A stretch of 64,000 nucleotides of DNA. Origin: Opitutia bacterium (lineage in GTDB: Bacteria > Verrucomicrobiota > Verrucomicrobiia > Opitutales > Opitutaceae). The notes beneath the pieces are model-generated. The model did not search any database and had not been told where the DNA came from. It worked only from the letters and a program-made list of their open reading frames with translations. Below are positions 33,758-51,282 of the stretch, in pieces. The position numbers and the translations under genes were made by a program. The stretch is from positions 1 through 64,000 of the forward strand of contig JACPPI010000020.1 in NCBI GenBank assembly GCA_016190985.1. The letters are read 5' to 3'. Every line of letters starts with the position of its first letter. Within the stretch, counting starts at the first letter, position 1.

Positions 33758-33783
33758 CCCGCCGAAGCCTCGGCGTAGGCGGG
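33758..33783. repeat. small CCGCC/GGCGG inverted repeat
   Basis: CCCGCC ... GGCGGG flanks an inner GCCGA-AGCC-TCGGC hairpin, 48 bases before the rpoB start. It adds a second structured element to the rplL-rpoB gap. The function is unknown; it could be a dispersed palindrome. Confidence 0.45.
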
Positions 33784-33830
33784 TGAGTTCCGTCTCTTTC
33801 TTTTCGTCTCACACTTAAACGGGAAATTCC

Positions 33831-37625
<3,795 letters not shown>

Positions 37626-37656
37626 CTCTTAACACAATACTGGGAGCAAAATCATA

Positions 37657-41784
<4,128 letters not shown>

Positions 41785-41805
41785 GCCTTACCAGATCACG
41801 ACTTC

Positions 41806-41837
41806 AAAGCCGCGGACGAAAAGGCCGCGGCTTTTTC
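41806..41837 (+). terminator. rho-independent terminator after rpoC
   Basis: AAAGCCGCGG, a 9-base loop, then CCGCGGCTTTTTC. The 10-bp GC-rich stem and T-run lie 21 bases past the rpoC stop. This separates the beta operon from the rpsL cluster at least in part. Confidence 0.88.
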
Positions 41838-42161
41838 TTGGCCGAATTAAGGCAGGGAGAGAGGAGAGGGTGGTTTTTACAACCGACTTTCGCAGGTGCC
41901 AGTGAACTGTGAATAACTTTTCCAGACTTTTTTTGATTTAACACTTGATAGAGGAGGAAGCCGCCTGCTTTCCTGACCGTCCCATTCGTCACTTACAGCC
42001 CCAGCAGCCAAACTGCTGAGGCACCTGAGACGCCACGATTTCGGGCGGTTTCCCTCCGAAATTCGTGTTTCAACACTAAGCGCGAAATAGTGCTTGCCGG
42101 AGGCTTCGTCTCCGGTAGGTTCCGCGCCTTTTCCACATTTAACAGCCTTCCATCCAACTTC
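41838..42161 (+). promoter_or_regulatory. rpsL leader region with hairpin
   Basis: This gap between the rpoC terminator and rpsL is one of the most AT-rich stretches in the block (41910-41950, with a T7 run), and it is where a promoter for the rpsL operon should be. I cannot assign convincing -35/-10 boxes. A hairpin CCGGAG-GCTTCGT-CTCCGG lies at 42097-42115, 47 bases before the rpsL ATG. It could be a leader structure for autoregulation. No gene is seen. Confidence 0.45.
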
Positions 42162-42545
42162 ATGCCAACCATCAACCAACTCGTGAGAAAGGGACGTCGC
42201 AAAGTCATCGCGAAGTCCAAGGCTCCGGCGTTGCAGGGTAACCCCTTCCGCCGCGGCGTCTGTGTGCAGGTCATGACCCGCACGCCGAAGAAGCCGAACT
42301 CGGCCATCCGCAAGGTCGCCAAGGTCCGCCTCACGAACGGCACGGAAGTCATCTCCTACATCCCCGACGAGGGCCACAACCTCCAGGAGCACTCGATCGT
42401 GCTCGTGCGCGGTGGCCGCGTGAAGGATCTCCCCGGCGTCCGCTACCACATCGTGCGCGGCACCCTCGACGCCACCGGCGTGGAGAAGCGCCGCCGCTCC
42501 CGCTCCAAATACGGCGTCAAGCGCCCGAAAGCCGCCAAGGCCTAA
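42162..42545 (+). CDS. rpsL: 30S ribosomal protein S12
   Basis: A 127-residue S12 of the decoding centre, starting [13 protein letters not shown]. Both positions where streptomycin-resistance changes arise are wild type: the Lys in [11 protein letters not shown] and that in [16 protein letters not shown] 42162 is the family start. First gene of the rpsL-rpsG-fusA run. Confidence 0.98.
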   Translation: MPTINQLVRKGRRKVIAKSKAPALQGNPFRRGVCVQVMTRTPKKPNSAIRKVAKVRLTNGTEVISYIPDEGHNLQEHSIVLVRGGRVKDLPGVRYHIVRGTLDATGVEKRRRSRSKYGVKRPKAAKA

Positions 42546-42566
42546 CCCCGTTCTTTTTAAGTTCCC

Positions 42567-43040
42567 ATGTCACGCCGTCGCAGAGCCACTCACCGTCCCA
42601 CCGTCCCGGATGTCCGCTACAACAGCGCGCTGGTGACACACCTCATCAATGTCATCATGAAGAGCGGCAAGCGCACGCTCGCCGAGCGCATCGTCTATGG
42701 CGCCTTCGAGAAGGTGAGCGAGAAGCTCCAGAAGGGCGACCCGGTCGACCTGCTGATGGGCGCGATGGAAAACGCCCGCCCCAAGCTCGAGGTGAAGAGC
42801 CGCCGCGTCGGTGGCGCCACCTACCAGGTGCCGGTCGAGATTTCCTTTGAGCGCCAGGAGTCCCTGGCCCTGCGCTGGATCGTCAGCGCCGCCACCGGCC
42901 GCAAGGGCACGCCCATGCGCGAGGCTATCGCCGCCGAGATCGTCGACGCCTACAACAACACCGGCTCGGTCGTGAAGAAGAAGGAAGAGATGCACAAGAT
43001 GGCCCAGGCCAACCGCGCCTTCGCCCATCTCCGCTGGTAA
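42567..43040 (+). CDS. rpsG: 30S ribosomal protein S7
   Basis: A 157-residue S7 that nucleates 30S head assembly and contacts the E site. Landmarks are HLINVIMKSGKRTLAERIVY, NARPKLEVKSRRVGGATYQV and the C-terminal KMAQANRAFAHLRW. It sits 21 bases after rpsL and 12 before fusA. Confidence 0.98.
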   Translation: MSRRRRATHRPTVPDVRYNSALVTHLINVIMKSGKRTLAERIVYGAFEKVSEKLQKGDPVDLLMGAMENARPKLEVKSRRVGGATYQVPVEISFERQESLALRWIVSAATGRKGTPMREAIAAEIVDAYNNTGSVVKKKEEMHKMAQANRAFAHLRW

Positions 43041-43052
43041 GGAATCCCGAGC

Positions 43053-45248
43053 ATGTCCGTCGCGTCTCCCATAAACATCACTGTCGTCACGGACAAGGCC
43101 AAGACCTCGCCCGTCAATTCGAAGGACCGTCCGTTCCCGCTGGAGTGGACCCGCAACATCGGCATCGCCGCGCACATCGACGCCGGCAAGACGACCACCA
43201 CCGAGCGCATTCTTTTCTACTCCGGCGCCGTCCACAAGATGGGCGAGGTCCACGAGGGCACCACCGTGACCGACTGGATGGAGCAGGAGCGCGAGCGCGG
43301 CATCACGATCACCGCCGCCGCCATTTCCTGCGCCTGGAACGCCTCCTGGGGCCCTTGGAAAGGCATCAAGCAGCGCATCAATATCATCGACACCCCCGGC
43401 CACGTGGATTTCACGGCCGAGGTGGAGCGCTCGCTCCGCGTGCTCGACGGCGCCGTCGCCGTGTTTGACGCCGTGGCCGGCGTGCAGCCGCAGTCCGAGA
43501 CCGTCTGGCGCCAGGCCAACAAATACCGCGTGCCGCGCATCGCCTTCATCAACAAGATGGACCGGGTCGGCGCGAATTTCTTCCGCTGCATCGACGACAT
43601 CCGCAACAAGCTGAAGGCGAACGCCCACGCCCTCTACCTGCCGATCGGCGCCGAGGAGAATTTCTCCGGCCTCATCGATCTGGTGCAAAACGTCGCCTAT
43701 TCCTTCGAGGAGAATCCGGCCGACCCGCTCGGCATGAAGCCGGTCACGATCGAGATTCCCGACGCCATGAAGGCGCAGGCCAAGGAGTATCGCGACAAGC
43801 TCATCGAGGCCGTGTCCGACTTCGACGACGTCATCGCCGAGAAGTATCTCGGCGGTGAGGAAATCTCGGTCAACGAGCTGCTGCTGGGCGTCCGCAAGGC
43901 CACCATTTCGCTCCAGTTCACCGGCGTGTTCCCGGGCTCCGCCTTCAAGAAGAAGGGCGTGCAGCGCCTGCTGGATTGCGTCGTCAACTACCTGCCGAGC
44001 CCGATCGACGTGCCGCCCATGCAGGGCCAGGACAGCGACGGCAAGATGGTCGAGGCGGTCGTCAGCGACCAGGCCAAGCTCGCCGGTCTCGCCTTCAAGC
44101 TCTGGAACGACCCCTTCGTGGGCCGCCTCGTGTTCTACCGCGTCTACACCGGCACGCTGAAGCGCGGCATGTCCCTCTACAATCCCCGCACCCGCCGCAC
44201 CGAGCGCGTGTCCCGCCTCGTCCTCATGCGCGCCATCGAGCGCGAGGAGATCGAGGTCGCCTACGCGGGCGACATCTGCGCCATCGTCGGCGTCAAGGAT
44301 GTCATCACCGGCGACACGCTCTGCGACGAGGATTTCGACATCCGCCTCGAGCCGCCGTCCTTCCCCGAGCCTGTCATCTCGATGTCGATCGAGCCGAACT
44401 CCAAGGCCGACCAGGAAAAACTAGGCGTCGCGCTCCAGCGCCTCGTGGCCGAGGATCCAACCCTGCGCGTCAAGACCGACCAGGACACGGGCCAGACCAT
44501 CCTCGCCGGCATGGGCGAACTGCATCTCGAAATCATCATCGACCGCATGAAGCGCGAGTTCAAGGTCGAGGCCACCTCCGGCAAGCCCCAGATCGCCTAC
44601 CGCGAGACCATCATGAAGGCGGCGGACGGCGAGGGTAAGTTCATCCGCCAGTCCGGCGGCAAGGGCCAATACGGCCATGTCGTCATCCGGATGGAGCCGA
44701 ACGAGAAGGGGAAGGGCGTCGAGGTCATCAACGAGACCGTCGGCGGCTCCATCCCCAAGGAATTCATCAAGCCCTCGACCGACGGCATCCTCGAAGGCGC
44801 CAACAACGGCGTCATCGCCGGCTTCCCGGTCGTGGATGTCATTGTGCGCATCGTGGACGGCTCGTTCCACGAGGTGGACTCGTCCGAAATGGCGTTCAAG
44901 ATGGCCGGCATCTTCGCGTTCAAGGACGCAATGAAGAAGGCCAACCCGATCCTGCTCGAGCCGATCATGGGCGTCGAGGTCACCACGCCCGAGGAATACC
45001 AGGGCGACCTCATGGGCGACATCAACCGCCGCCGCGGCCAGATCCAGGGCATGGATAACAAGACCGGCGCGTGCATCATCACCGCCCACGTCCCGCTCGA
45101 GCTGCTCTTTGGTTACGTCACCGATATTCGCTCGCTTTCGAAGGGCCGCGCCAGCGCGTCCGTCACGCCGTCGCACTTCGCGCAGGTCCCGAATTCGCAG
45201 CTCGCCAAGATCGTCGAGTCCAACGCCAAGGGCCCGGCCCGCACCTGA
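43053..45248 (+). CDS. fusA: elongation factor G
   Basis: A 731-residue EF-G that drives translocation. G1 is AAHIDAGKTTTTERILF, with G3 IIDTPGHVDFTAEVERS and G4 FINKMDRVGANF. The domain IV tip is near GGKGQYGHVVIRMEPNE, and domain V ends in LSKGRASASVTPSHFAQVP. About 30 residues precede the usual N terminus (VASPINITVVTDKAK...), a modest extension. No tuf follows; rpsJ is next. Confidence 0.98.
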   Translation: MSVASPINITVVTDKAKTSPVNSKDRPFPLEWTRNIGIAAHIDAGKTTTTERILFYSGAVHKMGEVHEGTTVTDWMEQERERGITITAAAISCAWNASWGPWKGIKQRINIIDTPGHVDFTAEVERSLRVLDGAVAVFDAVAGVQPQSETVWRQANKYRVPRIAFINKMDRVGANFFRCIDDIRNKLKANAHALYLPIGAEENFSGLIDLVQNVAYSFEENPADPLGMKPVTIEIPDAMKAQAKEYRDKLIEAVSDFDDVIAEKYLGGEEISVNELLLGVRKATISLQFTGVFPGSAFKKKGVQRLLDCVVNYLPSPIDVPPMQGQDSDGKMVEAVVSDQAKLAGLAFKLWNDPFVGRLVFYRVYTGTLKRGMSLYNPRTRRTERVSRLVLMRAIEREEIEVAYAGDICAIVGVKDVITGDTLCDEDFDIRLEPPSFPEPVISMSIEPNSKADQEKLGVALQRLVAEDPTLRVKTDQDTGQTILAGMGELHLEIIIDRMKREFKVEATSGKPQIAYRETIMKAADGEGKFIRQSGGKGQYGHVVIRMEPNEKGKGVEVINETVGGSIPKEFIKPSTDGILEGANNGVIAGFPVVDVIVRIVDGSFHEVDSSEMAFKMAGIFAFKDAMKKANPILLEPIMGVEVTTPEEYQGDLMGDINRRRGQIQGMDNKTGACIITAHVPLELLFGYVTDIRSLSKGRASASVTPSHFAQVPNSQLAKIVESNAKGPART

Positions 45249-45278
45249 TTTCTCCCAACCCTCGTTCTTTATCCCGCC

Positions 45279-45587
45279 ATGAAAGGCCAACGCATCCGCA
45301 TCAAACTCCAGGGCTACGACTATCGCGTCATCGACCAGTCGGCCGTGGAAATCGTGGAAACCGCCAAGCGCTCCGGCGCGCGCGTCTCGGGTCCCATCCC
45401 GCTGCCCACCCACATCGTGAAGCTCTCGGTCAACCGCTCCCCGCACGTCGACAAGAAGTCCATGGAGCAGTTCGAATCCCGCACCCACAAGCGCCTCATC
45501 GACATCCTGGAGCCCACCGCCCAGACCGTCGACGAGCTCAAGAAACTCAACCTCCCGTCCGGCGTCGACATCACCATCAACGTCTAA
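45279..45587 (+). CDS. rpsJ: 30S ribosomal protein S10
   Basis: A 102-residue S10 (NusE), starting [20 protein letters not shown], with [20 protein letters not shown] and the C-terminal [11 protein letters not shown]. Besides its 30S role it pairs with NusB in antitermination. It opens the S10 cluster directly behind fusA, and a 105-base structured gap separates it from rplC. Confidence 0.98.
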   Translation: MKGQRIRIKLQGYDYRVIDQSAVEIVETAKRSGARVSGPIPLPTHIVKLSVNRSPHVDKKSMEQFESRTHKRLIDILEPTAQTVDELKKLNLPSGVDITINV

Positions 45588-45608
45588 CCTTTTCAAACCA
45601 CCACCATC

Positions 45609-45645
45609 TTAGCCAAGCCAGCCGGCTCACCCCGGCCCTTGCTAA
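45609..45645 (+). promoter_or_regulatory. long hairpin in the rpsJ-rplC gap
   Basis: TTAGCcAAG ... GCCGG-loop-CCGGC ... CTTGCTAA forms a two-part stem with one bulge. It lies in one of the largest gaps of the S10 cluster, 47 bases before the rplC ATG, with no T-run. It is a candidate leader for L4-type control or an RNase processing site. Confidence 0.45.
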
Positions 45646-45692
45646 AGTAGGTCTAAACAAACGGCGCTCACCCGCCACCTACCACTTAGCCC

Positions 45693-46340
45693 ATGATCGC
45701 TACCATATTAGGAAAAAAAATCGGCATGACCCAGGTCTACGACGCGCAAAACGTCCTGGTCCCGGTCACCGTCGTGGAAGCCGGCCCGTGTCCGGTCGTC
45801 CAAATCAAGACGGTTGAGTCCGACGGCTACAACGCTGTGCAGCTCGGCTTCGGCGCCCTCAAGGCGAAGAACGCCACGCGGGCCGAGGCCAACCACGCCA
45901 AGAAGGCCGGCCTCGAGATCACGCCCCGCCGGCTCAACGAGGTCCGTCTCCCCGCGGCTCCCACCGTCAAGCTCGGCGATGTCATCACCGTCGCCGCCTT
46001 CGCCGAGGGCCAGGTCATCGACGTGCTCGGCGTCTCCAAGGGCAAGGGCTTCCAGGGCGTGATGAAGAAGCACGGCGCCCAGGGCGGCCCCGCCGCCCAC
46101 GGCTCCATGTTCCACCGCCGCATCGGCTCGATCGGCATGCGCCAGACCCCCGGCCGCTCCTGGAAGAACCAGTCGATGCCCGGTCACATGGGCAGCCTCA
46201 ACCGCACGGTCCAGAATCTGCGCGTCGTGAAGATCATCAGTGACAAGAACCTCATCCTCGTCAAGGGCTCCATTCCCGGCGCCAACGGCGACGATGTCAT
46301 CATCCGCTCCGGCAAGAAGGCCAGGCCGGCCAAAGCCTGA
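45693..46340 (+). CDS. rplC: 50S ribosomal protein L3
   Basis: A 215-residue L3, one of the first proteins to join the 50S particle. IGKKIGMTQVYDAQNVLVPV-type start (MIATILGKKIGMTQVYD), and the extension reaching the peptidyl-transferase centre, HRRIGSIGMRQTPGRSWKN, are clear. ATG 45693 is followed by an A-rich second stretch. Confidence 0.97.
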   Translation: MIATILGKKIGMTQVYDAQNVLVPVTVVEAGPCPVVQIKTVESDGYNAVQLGFGALKAKNATRAEANHAKKAGLEITPRRLNEVRLPAAPTVKLGDVITVAAFAEGQVIDVLGVSKGKGFQGVMKKHGAQGGPAAHGSMFHRRIGSIGMRQTPGRSWKNQSMPGHMGSLNRTVQNLRVVKIISDKNLILVKGSIPGANGDDVIIRSGKKARPAKA

Positions 46341-46360
46341 TTCACCGGAGAACGCATCCC

Positions 46361-46993
46361 ATGAAGCTCAAAATTTTCACCCCCGACGCCACCCAGAGTT
46401 CCGAGAAGGACTTCAACCTCCCGACCTTTGAGGGCAACCGCGGTCTCCAGGCCGTGAAGGAAGTCGTCGTCGCCCACCGCGCCAACGCCCGCCAGGGCAC
46501 GCGCTCGACCAAGACCCGCGGCGAAGTCCGCGGCGGCGGCAAGAAGCCCTGGGCCCAGAAGGGCACCGGCCGCGCCCGCGCCGGCTCCATCCGCTCCCCC
46601 CTGTGGTCCGGCGGCGGTGTGGTATTCGGCCCCAAGCCCCGCGACTTCTCCAAGAAAATCAACGGCAAGGTCAAGGCGCTCGCCTTCAGCCGCGCCCTGT
46701 TCGACCGGGCCAGCGCCGGCGAGATCAGCGTCATCGAGAATTTCGCCGCGAAGCAGACCAAGACCAAGCTGATGGACCAGGTCATCGGCCGCATCGCCCC
46801 CAAGGGCAAGGTGCTCATCGTCGACGCGCCGTTCACCACCGAGGCCCAGCGCGCCGCGCGCAACCTCGCCCGCGTCACCCTGCAGGAAGCCTCCAAGCTC
46901 AACACCCTCGATCTCGTCACCTACAGCTGGATCGTCGTCTCCACCAAGGCGCTCGAGCAGATCATCGCCCGCACCAACGGAGCCCAGTCATGA
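46361..46993 (+). CDS. rplD: 50S ribosomal protein L4
   Basis: A 210-residue L4 with the exit-tunnel loop TRSTKTRGEVRGGGKKPWAQ, then KGTGRARAGSIRSPLWSGGG. In E. coli L4 also represses the S10 operon. The stop overlaps the rplW start (ATGA). Confidence 0.97.
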   Translation: MKLKIFTPDATQSSEKDFNLPTFEGNRGLQAVKEVVVAHRANARQGTRSTKTRGEVRGGGKKPWAQKGTGRARAGSIRSPLWSGGGVVFGPKPRDFSKKINGKVKALAFSRALFDRASAGEISVIENFAAKQTKTKLMDQVIGRIAPKGKVLIVDAPFTTEAQRAARNLARVTLQEASKLNTLDLVTYSWIVVSTKALEQIIARTNGAQS

Positions 46994-47274
46994 TTAACGC
47001 CGCCCAGATTCTCAAAACCATGCGTTTGACGGAGAAGTCCAACAAGCTCTCCTCGAACTACGGCCAATACACCTTCGAGGTGTATCCCACCGCCACCAAG
47101 CACACCGTGCGCGCGGCCGTCGAGCAGACCTTCAAGGTCACCGTCACCCGCGTGAACATCCAGAACCGCAAGGGCAAGCCGAAGCGTTCGCGCCAGGGCC
47201 GCCCCATCACCATGTCCGACAGCAAGCGCGCCATCGTCACCCTCAAGTCGGGTGACAAGATTGAGCTCACCTGA
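46990..47274 (+). CDS. rplW: 50S ribosomal protein L23
   Basis: A 94-residue L23 at the tunnel exit, where trigger factor and SRP dock. Landmarks: MRLTEKSNKLSSNYGQYTFE, VEQTFKVTVTRVNIQNRKGK and KRAIVTLKSGDKIEL. ATG 46990 overlaps the rplD stop by four bases, indicating translational coupling. Confidence 0.96.
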   Translation: MINAAQILKTMRLTEKSNKLSSNYGQYTFEVYPTATKHTVRAAVEQTFKVTVTRVNIQNRKGKPKRSRQGRPITMSDSKRAIVTLKSGDKIELT

Positions 47275-47291
47275 GCCCGGAGACCACCACC

Positions 47292-48158
47292 ATGGCCCTC
47301 AAATCCTTCCGTCCCCTCACCGCGTCCCTCCGGTTCACCACCCTGAACCGGCCCGACGACATCACCGACAAGCGCCCGGAGCGCTCCCTCGTCGAGTCGA
47401 AGCCCAAGACCGGCGGCCGCAACACCTACGGCCGCATCACCTCGCGCCGTCGCGGGGGCGGCCACAAGAAGCTTTACCGCATTATCGACTTCAAGCGCGG
47501 CAAGCTCGACATGCCCGCCAAGGTGCAGGCGATCGAATACGATCCCAACCGCACCGCGCTCCTCGCGCTCCTCGCCTACGCCGACGGCACGAAGACCTAC
47601 ATCCTCGCGCCCCAGGGCCTCAAGGTCGGCGACACGGTCTACAGCGCGCTGAAGACCGACACCAACGACTTCAAGCCCGGCAACTCCTTTCTGCTCGCGG
47701 CGATCCCGCCCTCCACCAAGCTGCATGCCGTGGAGATGATCCCCGGCAAGGGCGCCCAGCTGGCCCGCGCCGCCGGCACCTCGGTCGAGCTCGTCGCCAT
47801 CGAGGACGGCTACGCGCAGATCCGCCTCGCCTCGGGGGAGACCCGCCTGGTCCACGCCCAATGCCGCGCCACCATCGGCGAGGTCTCCAACGCCGACCAC
47901 AGCAAGCGTTCGCTCGGCAAGGCCGGCCGCAACCGCTGGCTGGGCCGCCGCCCCCGCGTGCGCGGCGTCGCCATGAACCCGGTCGACCACCCCAACGGCG
48001 GCGGCCAGGGCAAGTCCAAGGGTGGTGGCGGCCGCCAGCACCTCGTCTCGCCGTGGGGCCAGCTCGCCAAGGGCTTCCCGACGCGCCGCCGCTCCAAGCA
48101 GTCCAGCTCCTTCATCCTGGTGCGCGCCAACGGCCGCCCGCCGCGCAACAAGAAATAA
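47292..48158 (+). CDS. rplB: 50S ribosomal protein L2
   Basis: A 288-residue L2, needed for subunit joining and peptidyl transfer. It has the RRRGGGHKKLYRIIDFKRGK-type segment and the C-terminal signature RGVAMNPVDHPNGGGQGKSK, including the conserved His. Slightly longer than the E. coli protein (273), mostly at the N terminus. Confidence 0.98.
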   Translation: MALKSFRPLTASLRFTTLNRPDDITDKRPERSLVESKPKTGGRNTYGRITSRRRGGGHKKLYRIIDFKRGKLDMPAKVQAIEYDPNRTALLALLAYADGTKTYILAPQGLKVGDTVYSALKTDTNDFKPGNSFLLAAIPPSTKLHAVEMIPGKGAQLARAAGTSVELVAIEDGYAQIRLASGETRLVHAQCRATIGEVSNADHSKRSLGKAGRNRWLGRRPRVRGVAMNPVDHPNGGGQGKSKGGGGRQHLVSPWGQLAKGFPTRRRSKQSSSFILVRANGRPPRNKK

Positions 48159-48176
48159 TCCCAACGACTCCGCACC

Positions 48177-48455
48177 ATGGCCCGTTCCATCAAAAAAGGT
48201 TTCTTTGTCGACTACCACCTCCTGGAGAAAATCCAGAAGGCGGCCAAGGCCGGGGGCGTCCGCAAGCCCATCCAGACCTGGTCCCGTCGCTCCACCGTCA
48301 CGCCCGAGTTCGTCGGCCACACCATCAGCGTCCACAACGGCAAGGCGCACATCGCCGTCTACATCACGGAGAACATGGTCGGGCACAAGCTCGGCGAATT
48401 CGCCCCGACCCGCACCTTCAAGGCGCACGGCGGCATGACCCGCAAGGAAATCTGA
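48177..48455 (+). CDS. rpsS: 30S ribosomal protein S19
   Basis: A 92-residue S19 of the 30S head: [39 protein letters not shown] and [18 protein letters not shown]. Family length, and it lies 18 bases after rplB. Confidence 0.98.
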   Translation: MARSIKKGFFVDYHLLEKIQKAAKAGGVRKPIQTWSRRSTVTPEFVGHTISVHNGKAHIAVYITENMVGHKLGEFAPTRTFKAHGGMTRKEI

Positions 48456-48481
48456 GGCCGCGGCCCAACCGGAACATCATC

Positions 48482-48823
48482 ATGGAAATTCAAGCTCTCA
48501 CCCGCAACGCGCGCATGTCGCCCAAGAAGGTCCGCGAGGTCGCGCGCCTCATCCAGGGCCGCCCCGTCAACGAGGCGATCGACTTCCTCACGCTCATCCC
48601 GCGCAAGTCCTCGCGCCTCCTCGTCAAGACGCTGAAGAGCGCCGTGGCCAACGCCGAGAACAACAACAGCCTCTCCGCCAGCTCGCTCACCGTGCACCGC
48701 GCCCTGATCGAGAACGGCCCCGTGCTCAAGCGCTTCAAGGCCGGCGCCAAGGGCTCGGCCAAGCCGCGCGTCAAGCGCATGTCGCACCTCCGCATCGTCC
48801 TCACCGACGGCAAATCCAACTGA
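48482..48823 (+). CDS. rplV: 50S ribosomal protein L22
   Basis: A 113-residue L22 lining the exit tunnel: [20 protein letters not shown], then [19 protein letters not shown] and the tunnel hairpin [17 protein letters not shown]. The start is ATG 48482. No macrolide-type insertion is seen in the hairpin. Confidence 0.97.
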   Translation: MEIQALTRNARMSPKKVREVARLIQGRPVNEAIDFLTLIPRKSSRLLVKTLKSAVANAENNNSLSASSLTVHRALIENGPVLKRFKAGAKGSAKPRVKRMSHLRIVLTDGKSN

Positions 48824-48831
48824 CTTTTCCC

Positions 48832-49461
48832 ATGGGACAAAAGACCAACCCTACAGGCTTCCGCCTCGCCGTCCGCCGCAACTGGCAGTCGCGCTGGTTC
48901 GCGCGCAAGAAGGATTTCGCCAAGCTCCTCCACGAGGACCAGGTCATCCGCTCCACCCTGATGGAGAAGCTCAAGCAGGCCTCGGTGCCGCGCATCTTCA
49001 TTGAGCGCGCCGGCAACCGCGTCCGCGTGAAGATCTTCACCGCCCGCCCCGGCATCGTCATCGGCAAGAAAGGCCAGGAGGTCGAGAACATGAAGGTCGC
49101 CCTCGGCAAGCTCACCGGCAAGGAGGTCCTCCTCGACATCCAGGAAGTGAAGAAGCCCGAGATCGAGGCCCAGCTCGTCGCCGAGAACGTCGCCCTCCAG
49201 CTCGAGCGCCGCATCGCCTTCCGCCGCGCCATCAAGAAATCCATCCAGATCGCCATGTCGCTTGGCATCGACGGCATCAAGATCCAGTGCTCGGGCCGCC
49301 TCGGCGGCGCCGACATCGCCCGCCGCGAATGGCAGCGCCAGGGCCGCATTCCGCTGCACACCCTGCGCGAGAACATCGATTACGGCTTCGCCGAGGCCCA
49401 GACCGTCTGGGGCAAGATCGGTGTCAAATGCTGGATCTGCAAAAAAGACGAAGCCAATTAA
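48832..49461 (+). CDS. rpsC: 30S ribosomal protein S3
   Basis: A 209-residue S3 of the mRNA entry channel, with [20 protein letters not shown], the KH-domain loop [12 protein letters not shown] and the C-terminal [20 protein letters not shown]. The C terminus is short (ends [11 protein letters not shown]). Confidence 0.98.
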   Translation: MGQKTNPTGFRLAVRRNWQSRWFARKKDFAKLLHEDQVIRSTLMEKLKQASVPRIFIERAGNRVRVKIFTARPGIVIGKKGQEVENMKVALGKLTGKEVLLDIQEVKKPEIEAQLVAENVALQLERRIAFRRAIKKSIQIAMSLGIDGIKIQCSGRLGGADIARREWQRQGRIPLHTLRENIDYGFAEAQTVWGKIGVKCWICKKDEAN

Positions 49462-49494
49462 TCACCTTACCCGGCGCGTCGCGCCACTGATCCC

Positions 49495-49920
49495 ATGCCT
49501 GCTCTAGCTCCCTCCCGCACCAAATACCGCAAGTCGATGAAAGGCTCCCGCGCCGGCAATGCCAAGCGCGGCAACACGCTCGCCTTCGGCGAATTCGGCC
49601 TGCAGTCCCTCTCGCGCGGCCCCATGACCGGCCAGCAGATCGAGGCCGCCCGCGTCACCATCGCCCGCCACCTCAAGCGCAAGGGCAAGCTCTGGATCCG
49701 CATCTTCCCGCACAAGCCCGTCACCAAGAAGCCCGCCGAGGTCCGCATGGGCCAGGGCAAGGGCCCGGTCGAGTTCTACGTCGCCGTCATCAAGCCCGGC
49801 GCCGTGCTTTTCGAGCTCGCCGGCGTGCCCCTTACCATCGCCAAGGAGGCCTTCCGCCTCGCCGACGCCAAACTGCCCTTCCGCTGCCGCTTCATCGTCC
49901 GCGAAGGCACCGCCGCCTGA
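49495..49920 (+). CDS. rplP: 50S ribosomal protein L16
   Basis: A 141-residue L16 near the A site and the 5S RNA. Landmarks: [40 protein letters not shown] and [18 protein letters not shown]. Family-standard length. Confidence 0.98.
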   Translation: MPALAPSRTKYRKSMKGSRAGNAKRGNTLAFGEFGLQSLSRGPMTGQQIEAARVTIARHLKRKGKLWIRIFPHKPVTKKPAEVRMGQGKGPVEFYVAVIKPGAVLFELAGVPLTIAKEAFRLADAKLPFRCRFIVREGTAA

Positions 49921-49939
49921 TAACCCGGAGAACGCCGCC

Positions 49940-50146
49940 ATGACTTCCAAAGAAATCCGCGACCTCGCGCCCAGTGAGATCACCATCAAGCTCCGCGAGA
50001 CCCGCGAGGCGCTCCTCCAGCTCCGCCTGCGCAAAAACGCCGGGCAGGTCGAGAAGCCCCACCTCCTGCGCGCCTACCGCAAGGACATCGCCCGCCTCCT
50101 CACGGCCCTCGCGGCCAAGAAAACCGCCAAGGCCAAGGCCGCCTGA
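49940..50146 (+). CDS. rpmC: 50S ribosomal protein L29
   Basis: A 68-residue two-helix L29 at the tunnel exit: [20 protein letters not shown] and [16 protein letters not shown], with a short Lys/Ala tail. Confidence 0.95.
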   Translation: MTSKEIRDLAPSEITIKLRETREALLQLRLRKNAGQVEKPHLLRAYRKDIARLLTALAAKKTAKAKAA

Positions 50147-50163
50147 GCCAACCGCTTTCCTCC

Positions 50164-50520
50164 ATGTCCACTCACGAACGCCACAACCGCCGCAAGACCC
50201 TCATCGGTTTCGTCAGCTCCAAGATGGGCGACAAGTCCGTCAAGGTCACCGTCCCCTACAAGACGCCGCACCCGCTTTATCACAAGGTCATCAACCGCAA
50301 GACCGTCCTCCACGTCCACGACGAGAAGAACGAGTCCAAGGTCGGCGACAAGATCGAGGTCATGGAGACCCGCCCGATCAGCCGGCTGAAGCGCTGGCGC
50401 ATCATCCGCGTCGTCGAGGCCTCCGTGGGCCTGGACCTCGTCGCCGTGTCCGAGAAGGACGTCGCCGAGGCCGTGCCGACCAAGACCACCAAGGCCAACG
50501 TGGCCGCCGCCAAGGCCTGA
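50164..50520 (+). CDS. rpsQ: 30S ribosomal protein S17, C-terminally extended
   Basis: 118 residues. The S17 core ([40 protein letters not shown]) ends near residue 88. About 30 further residues ([20 protein letters not shown]...) extend beyond the usual 84-residue protein. Tail function unknown; such Ala/Lys tails also occur on S11 and L17 in this block. Confidence 0.96.
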   Translation: MSTHERHNRRKTLIGFVSSKMGDKSVKVTVPYKTPHPLYHKVINRKTVLHVHDEKNESKVGDKIEVMETRPISRLKRWRIIRVVEASVGLDLVAVSEKDVAEAVPTKTTKANVAAAKA

Positions 50521-50543
50521 CCCAACCCGCCGGAGACACCACC

Positions 50544-50909
50544 ATGATCCAGATGCGTTCCATCCTCGATATTGCCGACAACACCGGCGCGCGCCGCGCG
50601 TCAATGATCGGCAAGATCGGGCATCCCTCCCGCTATGCCCACGTCGGTGACATCATCACCATCAACATCAAGGAGAGCAGCACCGACGCCACCGTGAAGA
50701 AGGGCGAGGTCGTCAAGGCCGTCATCGTCCGCACGCGCGCCCCGCTGCGCCGCGCCGACGGCAGCTACCTCCGCTTCGACTCCAACGCCGTCGTCATCAT
50801 CGGCGAGGACGGCAACCCGCGGGGCACCCGCATCTTCGGCCCGGTCGCCCGCGAACTCCGCGCCAAGAACTACTCCAAGATCATCTCCCTCGCCCCGGAG
50901 GTCCTCTAA
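50544..50909 (+). CDS. rplN: 50S ribosomal protein L14
   Basis: A 121-residue L14 at the subunit interface, starting [20 protein letters not shown], with [13 protein letters not shown] and the C-terminal [20 protein letters not shown]. Its stop is directly before the rplX ATG. Confidence 0.98.
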   Translation: MIQMRSILDIADNTGARRASMIGKIGHPSRYAHVGDIITINIKESSTDATVKKGEVVKAVIVRTRAPLRRADGSYLRFDSNAVVIIGEDGNPRGTRIFGPVARELRAKNYSKIISLAPEVL

Positions 50910-50910
50910 C

Positions 50911-51192
50911 ATGTCCCAGAAATTTCACATCAAGAAGAACGACCTGGTCGTCGTCATCGCCGGCGCCCACAAGGGCAAGTCCGGCAAGATCCTCGAGATC
51001 CGCTCGGCCAAGAACCGCGCCGTCGTCGAGGGCGTGGCCATGATCAAGCGCCACCTCAAGAAGTCCCAGGAAAACCCGCAGGGCAAGATCGCCGAGCGCG
51101 AGGGCACGATCCACGTGTCCAACCTCATGCTCCAGTCGCGTTTCGACGCCTCCAAGCGCCGGAAGACCGCCGCGCCCGCGGCCAAGGCCTGA
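50911..51192 (+). CDS. rplX: 50S ribosomal protein L24
   Basis: A 93-residue L24, an assembly initiator. The KOW segment KNDLVVVIAGAHKGKSGKIL is at residues 8-27, followed by GVAMIKRHLKKSQENPQGKI. The next 90 bases before rplE hold small imperfect repeats (CCGGGTCGGAAATCCGG) but no gene. Confidence 0.97.
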   Translation: MSQKFHIKKNDLVVVIAGAHKGKSGKILEIRSAKNRAVVEGVAMIKRHLKKSQENPQGKIAEREGTIHVSNLMLQSRFDASKRRKTAAPAAKA

Positions 51193-51282
51193 AGAGGGTA
51201 GGGCGAGTCCTCTGGACGAGCCGCCTCAAAAAATCATCCAATACTCAACCAACGCATCCGGGTCGGAAATCCGGTTAGCACC

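Noticed and set aside
41877-42449. A 190-codon reverse frame over the rpsL leader and rpsL
   Set aside because: Overlaps rpsL almost fully and has no recognisable domain.
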